NCBI GenBank assembly: GCA_947632475.1
Contig: CANRPI010000006.1
Span: 1 to 42,192 of the forward strand
Direction of reading: 5' to 3'
Origin: an uncultured Clostridia bacterium
GTDB taxonomy: Bacteria; Bacillota; Clostridia; TANB77; CAG-508
DNA: 42,192 nucleotides
Position numbers and translations under genes: made by a program
In this document: in pieces, positions 38,201-42,192 of the stretch
Position numbering within the stretch: the stretch's first letter is position 1
Layout of the letters: the number at the start of each line of letters is the position of its first letter
Notes under the pieces: model-generated
The model's database searches: none
The model's input: the letters and a program-made list of their open reading frames with translations, nothing else
Told to the model about the DNA's origin: nothing

Positions 38201-39057
38201 AAAACAAATCCTAAGTCTTTTCCTATTTTAAAGCTCATAAATATTAATGCTAAAAGTCCAACTATTGTTGTTACAGAACTACTTGATATTGCTTGAAAAG
38301 CTTTGTATAAAGCATTTTTCATTGCTTCTACTTTGTTCTTTTGAGTTTTCTTTTCTTGATTGTATCTATTCATTAACATTATTGAGTAATCCATTGATAA
38401 TGCCATTTGTAGTATTGATGCTATTGAGTCTGTTATATGTGATACATTTGCAAATATTATGTTTGTTCCTTTGTTTAAAACTACTGCCATTAATATTGAG
38501 GTTAGAAATAAAAATGGCTCTACATATGATTCACACATTATTATTAGTATAATTAGAGCACAAATTACTGCAAGTACTATTATATAAAATGGTAATACTG
38601 ATTTATTTGCTTCAGATATGCTGCCACTTGTGTAGATTGTGTAATCTTTGTATTTTTCTGTTATTTGGTTATATATGTCTGTAGCTGTTTTTGAATCAGA
38701 TTTGTCATCTACTGTTATAACATATAGTGTATAATTTTCTTTGTTATATTTTTCTGTTTCATCATATTCTACTTCTTCTACTTTTTCTATTTTTTCTAAA
38801 TAGTTTTTTATTTCTTGTTTTTCTTCATTTTTTAAGTTTTCAAACATTAGGTTTAATGTACTTGTTTGGTTTTCAGAAAATTCTTCTTCCATTATGTCCA
38901 TTCCAATTCTGGTTTGAGAAGTGTCTGGCAGATATTTTGCAATGTCACTATTTATTTTTACTTTGCTTGAAAATATTCCTGCAGTTATTGTAAAAATAAT
39001 AAATAAGATTAAAATGAAGTGTCTTTTGTTTATTATAAAGTTAGTTAGTTTTCTCAA
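35200..39057 (-). CDS. Giant MMPL/RND-family transporter with an inserted helical repeat array
   Basis: This 1285-residue protein has two halves of about six helices. The first half has a MALSMDYSIMLMNRYNQE motif and the second has MGATIDYAILYTSYYLE, both typical of the MMPL/YdfJ class. Between them, at about 450-1040, is an array of about eight units of 75-90 residues. Each has [LI]T-x-x-EFV-x-FIL and, about 50 residues on, ELA-x-LLGID-x-x-x-[IV]-x-x-LY. Normal members have a small extracytoplasmic loop here. The gene overlaps the kinase start and diverges from a TetR gene. Substrate unknown; lipid or antimicrobial export is typical. Confidence 0.9.
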   Translation of the reverse strand: MRKLTNFIINKRHFILILFIIFTITAGIFSSKVKINSDIAKYLPDTSQTRIGMDIMEEEFSENQTSTLNLMFENLKNEEKQEIKNYLEKIEKVEEVEYDETEKYNKENYTLYVITVDDKSDSKTATDIYNQITEKYKDYTIYTSGSISEANKSVLPFYIIVLAVICALIILIIMCESYVEPFLFLTSILMAVVLNKGTNIIFANVSHITDSIASILQMALSMDYSIMLMNRYNQEKKTQKNKVEAMKNALYKAFQAISSSSVTTIVGLLALIFMSFKIGKDLGFVLAKGVLFSLICIFFVLPDLILIFDKLIEKTKKRSPKITLNKLGKYSYKIRYISVPIFIIVFIASFLLKGNLKIDYTDSQSDEISDIFTEKNQIAILYKNKDEEKIHKYLEKLENEEKIDEVLAYGNTINEKLTYDKLNSKLNDLGSDVKIEDYLLKILYYDYYNQENNNKITFEEFISFIENEAYNNEKTNEKIDDETKRDIERLKNFVTERSINQKRTSNDIANILEIDKNSIDDILTYYLSKNNNMQISLIQFISFMNNDVLTNKKYSTKINNESKNKLNTLSKFTNTKTIQNKMTSNEIANLFGIDSKTANELYKYYISVNDIKTKMTISEFSNFVLNNVLANSNYANSFDEATIQNIKLLSTFSNKQTINKQMNSTELSKIFGIEESKIKQILLLKYSKEKSETTLTIKEFVENTIALKNNTNYLDDVDISKLQAIPDILLSSNEKYTADQLAKLLNIDVNEVNQLYSLIDYITGNTKNWIASPNEFVKLILENSTIESIKENINEQQMKQIQLLSTIMQSSLSNTSYTYQELSQFIGIDINNTKNIYTLYVSSQNNTKLTPQEFVNFVLEHKNDTALSGSIQNSTIKELTTVQSVMNGVMANKKYNSSELSSLLGINKQDLDLLYGLYNFKYINTNPTISLKQFVSFILDDVITNAEYASNFDETKISKLNTVNGIMNNSLNNVKYTSDEIFAIVSNLSNDVEKNTVEILYTYYGSNKEYNYDWTLTVEEFVMYLNDKILQDERYTDFIEEDMRNDIIEAKTTITDAKELLIGKNYSRIVLNTKFDLEGPETFEFVQKVKDMLNDDIDYYIIGDSPMAYEISGTFNGELNFITIITMIAIFIVVAVTFKSVIIPIILVLTIQCAVYLTMGILTVAGENVYFISILIVQSILMGATIDYAILYTSYYLENRKIKGIKEAIIESYNKSINTILTSSSILIIVTLIIANFASAIAAKICKTISEGALCSTILILTLLPAVLAFWDKFIVKNRGKHEIK

Positions 39058-39131
39058 AGCTATTCCTTCTTTGTAAGTATATTTAGGTTTTTGCTTTTAG
39101 GCTATACCTATAAACCTTTTTAATTCTTTAT

Positions 39132-39137
39132 ATTATA
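39132..39137 (-). promoter_or_regulatory. Probable -10 element for the MMPL operon
   Basis: TATAAT on the minus strand lies about 75 bases before the MMPL start. The expected -35 region (TTCCAT at 17 bases) is weak, which would suit an operator-controlled promoter. Confidence 0.45.
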
Positions 39138-39174
39138 CTCTGATTATCCTGAAAATGGAAGTATAAATATTATT

Positions 39175-39198
39175 AAAGTGTCTAAATTTAGACACTTT
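39175..39198. promoter_or_regulatory. 24-bp perfect palindrome, probable TetR operator
   Basis: AAAGTGTCTAAA-TTTAGACACTTT is a perfect inverted repeat centred between the divergent TetR and MMPL promoters. A further half-site, AGTGTCTAAATT, lies just inside the TetR coding start. It could fold as a hairpin, but no gene ends upstream of it, so an operator is favoured. Confidence 0.75.
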
Positions 39199-39231
39199 TT
39201 TAGAAATTGTATTTTTATTTTGTTTTAACTG

Positions 39232-39240
39232 TGATATAAT
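39232..39240 (+). promoter_or_regulatory. Extended -10 promoter of the TetR gene
   Basis: TGATATAAT has the extended TG motif and a perfect TATAAT (39235-39240), about 36 bases before the ATG. It lies 34 bases from the palindrome, so repressor binding would block it. Confidence 0.65.
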
Positions 39241-39276
39241 GGTTTATATATGATTTTTTTATGAAAGGATTTGTTT

Positions 39277-39828
39277 ATGAAAGTACAGTGTCTAAATTCT
39301 TCTTCTGTTAAAACTAGAAGTTTGATTAAAAAAACTTTTGCTGAATTGATTAATGAGAAAAAACAGTTGGATAAAATTACTGTTACTGAGTTAGTTAAAA
39401 GAGCTCAACTTACAAGAAGTACTTTTTATACTCATTATGATAATATTTATGATGTTGCTCATGATTATCAGTTACAAACTATTGAACTTTTGTGTAGCGA
39501 AGATTTGAAATTGTTTTCTAAAAAGGATATTTTAAATTATTTTGATAATATTATTATGTGCCTTAAGGATAATGAGACAACTTATAAGTTGTTATTGGCT
39601 GCTGATGAGTCTCTTTTGTTTTTGGAAAAACTTAATAAAATTGCTAGTAAAAAGGTTTATGATGCTTTGAATATTAATTGTAATGATAGGTATCTTGAAC
39701 TTAATGTTTCTTTTCTTATGAATGGTATTTTGGTTGAGATTTTAAAGTATTTTAGAAATGAGAGTTCTTATTCTTTGGATGAGATTTTGTTAAATATGAA
39801 AAATTGGTTTGAAAAGATTTTTGATTAA
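39277..39828 (+). CDS. TetR/AcrR-family transcriptional regulator
   Basis: This 183-residue protein has an N-terminal helix-turn-helix: KTRSLIKKTFAELINEKKQLDKITVTELVKRAQLTRSTFYTHYDNIYDVAHDY, with the classic STFYTHYDN recognition helix. The C-terminal ligand domain is helical. The ATG at 39277 is chosen because AAAGGA lies seven bases before it; an upstream TTG (39271) is too close to that site. It most likely represses itself and the divergent MMPL-kinase genes through the palindrome between them. Confidence 0.92.
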   Translation: MKVQCLNSSSVKTRSLIKKTFAELINEKKQLDKITVTELVKRAQLTRSTFYTHYDNIYDVAHDYQLQTIELLCSEDLKLFSKKDILNYFDNIIMCLKDNETTYKLLLAADESLLFLEKLNKIASKKVYDALNINCNDRYLELNVSFLMNGILVEILKYFRNESSYSLDEILLNMKNWFEKIFD

Positions 39829-39846
39829 TTTAAAATAATTAAAATG

Positions 39847-39876
39847 TGGTGTGAGTTTTAATATTAACTCACACCA
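39847..39876. terminator. Bidirectional terminator after the TetR gene
   Basis: TGGTGTGAGTT (39847-39857) and AACTCACACCA (39866-39876) form an 11-bp perfect stem between two convergent genes. Confidence 0.8.
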
Positions 39877-39917
39877 TAATGGTTAGCAATTATACAAATA
39901 ATTTCATTATCAATGAT

Positions 39918-40463
39918 TTATTTGTTTTTCTTATCTCCTTTGGAATTCTTATAATTAAATTTTGGAATTTCACAAAGTCCATTAAATAAACAATAAAATA
40001 ACATGGACTGTATAAAATTGATTTCAACTAATTTCACATTCAATAGCTGTGGCAAAATGTTATTCCAAAAATACATTATAAGCCCTGCAGTAATGAGGAT
40101 TGAAATCAATTCAAAGGCAATAATGAGAATTGCAGCTACATCCTTTGCTATTTCCTCTTTTTTAGTTTCATTAAAGCATTCTTTTTTTATAACAGCATAA
40201 TCTGATTCTGCTCTATCAAGATAATTAAATCTAAGACATGCAATTGTGCACACAAGAACAATGGCTTGAAATACTGTTATTTCTTTAAAACCAAAAATAT
40301 AAGTCATATTCATATTCCAAAATACACTTACAATTACGCCTCGTACTACTACTCCTATAATAACAATAGCAAAACCTAAAAAAATGACAGGAATAAATGC
40401 TATACAAAGCCTTGCTTCCTCTTCTATATTGCTCCGCCAACCATTTTTTAATTTCTCACTCAT
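39918..40463 (-). CDS. Membrane protein, unknown, with an in-frame Arg CGG (likely acquired)
   Basis: This 181-residue protein has three or four helices (about 21-45, 56-72, 112-135 and a weaker one near 150). It has no known family. Ribosome site AAAGGAGGCA fixes ATG 40463. Codon 10 is CGG (40434-40436), read as Arg: the +1 reading would stop within three codons. It is one of only two in-frame CGG codons in the window that must be read as a normal triplet, and both lie in this end region, where codon use also differs. A recent transfer from a normally decoding host is likely. Confidence 0.65.
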   Translation of the reverse strand: MSEKLKNGWRSNIEEEARLCIAFIPVIFLGFAIVIIGVVVRGVIVSVFWNMNMTYIFGFKEITVFQAIVLVCTIACLRFNYLDRAESDYAVIKKECFNETKKEEIAKDVAAILIIAFELISILITAGLIMYFWNNILPQLLNVKLVEINFIQSMLFYCLFNGLCEIPKFNYKNSKGDKKNK

Positions 40464-40848
40464 AAAAATGCCTCCTTTAGTTTTTCCAATATGCTACGTG
40501 AAGAAATTTAATATATATAAAATGGCTAAATGCCATATAAACAAATTAATTATATCATTATTTTTCACATTTTTCAATATGTAATAGGCAAAAGGCATTA
40601 CTAGTAATTTTATTAGTAATGCCTTTGGGTATTTATCGGTTTTAAAATAAGGAATAAAATAACAACACATTCTGCTCTCTACCAAAATTGCGAATGTGTT
40701 GTTATAACTATATGTAGTGGTAACCGCATTCACTGCGGTTATTCATTTCCTATTTTCATTATACTTTATATTTTGAGAAATGTCAAATATAAAGCAATTT
40801 GGACCTAACTATTTTACGAAAAAACTTGTTTTTTTATGTAAAATATAG
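40464..40848. other. Gene-free stretch with nested inverted repeats
   Basis: About 385 bases without a gene I can support. Contents: a 13-bp hairpin (AAAGGCATTACTA 40591-40603 with TAGTAATGCCTTT 40614-40626); a 14-bp inverted repeat (ATAACAACACATTC with GAATGTGTTGTTAT, about 40658-40704); and TAACCGCA-TTCAC-TGCGGTTA (about 40721-40741). A minus-strand frame of 79 codons crosses these but starts at GTG with no ribosome site. The set looks like remnants of regulatory or mobile-element sequence. Confidence 0.5.
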
Positions 40849-40854
40849 TATAAT
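40826..40854 (+). promoter_or_regulatory. Promoter of the lipoprotein gene
   Basis: TTGTTT (40826-40831) and TATAAT (40849-40854) are separated by 17 bases, a near-consensus housekeeping promoter. It is followed by a structured leader of about 80 bases. Confidence 0.75.
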
Positions 40855-40875
40855 TAAGATGATATTGTAGTTATC

Positions 40876-40918
40876 GCACCTTTGAAAAGGTAAACTTTCG
40901 GAGGTGCAAAACTCCGAA
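40876..40918 (+). promoter_or_regulatory. Leader with two competing hairpins
   Basis: GCACCT (40876-40881) can pair with AGGTGC (40902-40907), while TTCGGAG (40897-40903) can pair with CTCCGAA (40912-40918). The two share bases and cannot form together. They lie just before the AAGGAGG site of the lipoprotein gene, as in attenuators, but no known riboswitch or leader peptide is seen. Confidence 0.45.
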
Positions 40919-40939
40919 CAATTATAAGGAGGAATCAAT

Positions 40940-41221
40940 ATGAAAAAACGGTTTATTGCATTATTCTTTTTGCTGTTAATTTTCTCTATTTTATTATCTG
41001 GTTGTTCTGAAACAATAACAGAGACCATTAACAGCGAAAAAACGCAGACATCTGTAGGTACCTATTCTTTGTTTCGAACAACAGATGCTCAGGAGTATTT
41101 AAGCTTTCTCGAAAATTTTGACGAAACAAAATTCGAAATAGTTGATATATCTACAAGTATGAGTGTAACAGGTTATGGTTCTAATGAGTTTTATGTTGTA
41201 ACATACAAGACCATAGAATAA
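40940..41221 (+). CDS. Small lipoprotein, unknown, with an in-frame Arg CGG (likely acquired)
   Basis: This 93-residue protein has MKKRFIALFFLLLIFSILLSGCSE as its lipoprotein signal (lipobox LSGC, Cys at about 22). A small domain follows, with QEYLSFLENFDETKFEIVDIST and a closing FYVVTYKTIE strand. Start ATG 40940 with AAGGAGG. Codon 4 is CGG (40949-40951) read as Arg; a +1 reading would stop within about ten codons and destroy the signal. Like the membrane gene at 39918, it looks recently acquired. Own promoter and terminator. Function unknown. Confidence 0.75.
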   Translation: MKKRFIALFFLLLIFSILLSGCSETITETINSEKTQTSVGTYSLFRTTDAQEYLSFLENFDETKFEIVDISTSMSVTGYGSNEFYVVTYKTIE

Positions 41222-41230
41222 TGCCCGTAA

Positions 41231-41267
41231 ACGCAGACTCCATTTTAAGTGGAGTCTGTGTTTTCTT
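41231..41267 (+). terminator. Terminator of the lipoprotein gene
   Basis: ACGCAGACTCCA (41231-41242) pairs with TGGAGTCTGTGT (41250-41261), with one G-T pair, then TTTCTT. Confidence 0.9.
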
Positions 41268-41282
41268 GTGCAAACGAAAAAA

Positions 41283-41306
41283 CTAGGTAGCTATCAGACT
41301 ACCTAG
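41283..41306 (-). terminator. Terminator overlapping the stop of the next minus-strand gene
   Basis: CTAGGTAG (41283-41290) and CTACCTAG (41299-41306) form an 8-bp stem. On the minus strand TTTTTT follows. The TAG stop codon of the gene at 41299 is part of the stem. Confidence 0.85.
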
Positions 41307-41802
41307 CATTTTCATCTAATGGAGATTTCCATTCATTAACATTAACGCCATTCAATTTTGTATTTGGCACAATAGCAACCAAATACCAGTATGCCATATC
41401 CATTGTTCCTATTTCTGGGCTATTAGTGCTTACATTAAATTTAATTTCTTTATCTATACTAACACTTTTAAAATCTACACTTATACTTCCTGAACCATAA
41501 GTCTGTGTTTGAATAAATATAGTATTCTTAGATAAATCATAGTTTTTAGAAAGTGTAAACCCATTATAAAGTGTATAAAACATTTCTAATTCTTCTTGAT
41601 TTGTTATTCTATACTTTGTATTTTTTATCGTATCATTAAATTCACTATGAGTTTTGAGTGCAAAAAAATCAATCGAAACATCATTACCGTTATCTAATAA
41701 ATCAGGGGTATTATTTTCTTCATTAAATTTAAAAATTAATAATCCTACTAAAGTTATCAATATAAGTATACATATTATTACCACTATTACTACTCTTTTC
41801 AT
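41299..41802 (-). CDS. Membrane-anchored extracytoplasmic protein, unknown
   Basis: This 167-residue protein has one N-terminal helix (MKRVVIVVIICILILITLVGLLIF) and then a beta-rich domain. The domain includes NTIFIQTQTYGSGSISVDFKSVSID and AYWYLVAIVPNTKLNGVNVNEW. The alternation of strands faintly recalls PrcB-like domains, but I would not name it. Ribosome site AAGGAGG. No in-frame CGG (one AAC GGT, out of frame). It has a good upstream promoter and its own terminator. Confidence 0.7.
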   Translation of the reverse strand: MKRVVIVVIICILILITLVGLLIFKFNEENNTPDLLDNGNDVSIDFFALKTHSEFNDTIKNTKYRITNQEELEMFYTLYNGFTLSKNYDLSKNTIFIQTQTYGSGSISVDFKSVSIDKEIKFNVSTNSPEIGTMDMAYWYLVAIVPNTKLNGVNVNEWKSPLDENAR

Positions 41803-41876
41803 TTTAAATCCTCCTTAATTCATATTTATTAAATCATTTATTATTTCTCTTTGCATTATAATCTCATCTTAAATGA

Positions 41877-41905
41877 ATTATATCATATAAGTTATAAAAA
41901 ATCAA
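41877..41905 (-). promoter_or_regulatory. Promoter of the 41299-41802 gene, overlapped by an inverted repeat
   Basis: Minus-strand TTGATT (41900-41905) and TATAAT (41877-41882) are 17 bases apart. CATATAAGTT (41884-41893) lies in the spacer and its exact inverse AACTTATATG lies at 41927-41936, so a regulator could bind both. The remaining bases to 42008 show nothing else. Confidence 0.65.
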
Positions 41906-42008
41906 ACCAGTTCATAACTTTTTAGAACTTATATGGTATTTTATGTAATTATTTCTCAATTATTCGGTAATAAGACCAGACTAGTATTTAGCACAAAAAA
42001 AGAAGTAG

Positions 42009-42192
42009 TCGCCGTCTAAAGCTACTACTCTTTATCAAGAACTTCATAATACTGTTAGAGATTTAGAGTATGAATATACAGAAAAGAAGAAAACACTTGA
42101 AAGTGAATTTAAAGATAAAACATTTGATTTAGAATATGAATATAAACACAAAATTCATAAGTTAGAAAAAGAAAATAATCATTTGCACAAAG
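42009..42192 (+). pseudogene. Coiled-coil frame without a start, possibly a Mob/Pre-type relaxase fragment
   Basis: An open frame from 42009 to the window edge reads ...TTLYQELHNTVRDLEYEYTEKKKTLESEF...HKLEKENNHLHK, a strongly charged heptad coiled coil. A TAG lies just upstream (42006-42008) and no ATG, GTG or TTG gives a plausible start, so the 5' part is missing. The coiled coil resembles C-terminal regions of MobV/Pre plasmid relaxases, but coiled coils look alike and the call is weak. It may mark the edge of a mobile insertion. Confidence 0.35.

Noticed and set aside
40494..40733. 79-codon minus-strand open frame
   Set aside because: It starts at GTG with no ribosome site and is laid across three inverted repeats; no family is recognised.
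40834..41028. 64-codon minus-strand open frame
   Set aside because: It is antisense to the promoter, leader and signal peptide of the lipoprotein gene, whose features are all well formed.

Overview
The window is about 42 kb of very AT-rich DNA. The codon use (AGA arginine, A/T third positions), purine-rich ribosome binding sites and a spore-former gene set (spoVG, spoIVB, an alpha/beta SASP) point to an uncultured low-GC Clostridia-type Firmicute. I cannot name the species. All calls come from reading the sequence by eye; no database search was possible.

Layout: 1-217 is the end of spoVG. 261-1496 is spoIVB. 1625-14704 is a Tad/Flp-like pilus operon on the minus strand: cpaB-like, two TadZ/CpaE-like ATPases, a CpaF/TadA ATPase, a fused TadB-TadC platform, a family of short leaderless pilin-like proteins, and two more surface proteins. 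14917-20640 holds a Cof-type HAD phosphatase, SASP, hpf, recO, yqzL, era and a GT4 glycosyltransferase. 20826-27240 is a fatty-acid synthesis operon (fabH, fabD, fabG, fabF, accB, fabZ, accC). 27463-31152 holds a stalk-domain/WG-repeat protein, tgt and queA. 31266-39828 holds a metallopeptidase-like protein, membrane proteins, an orphan sensor kinase, a giant MMPL/RND transporter and a divergent TetR regulator. 39.9-42.2 kb looks like acquired DNA, with a lipoprotein and a possible Mob-like fragment.

Main discovery candidate: seven genes in the core region appear frameshifted, and all seven break in the same way. Each has an in-frame CGG codon, and the protein continues in the +1 frame, where the next codon is GGN (Gly). 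The affected genes include ones expected to be important: accC, fabD, the CpaF Walker A motif and a HAD phosphatase. In the first 39.8 kb I found no in-frame CGG that reads through as arginine, while roughly two dozen out-of-frame CGG triplets do no harm. The simplest reading is that CGGN is decoded as a four-base glycine codon, or that CGG is unassigned and the ribosome skips its C. The only two in-frame CGG codons that must be read as Arg lie in the acquired-looking right end.

Secondary points: leaderless MENxxxAL pilins with near-identical N-termini and variable C-termini; a 35-bp repeat that supplies the C-terminal codons of both fabF and queA; an array of about eight 80-residue repeats inside the MMPL transporter; and a perfect palindrome between the TetR and MMPL genes.
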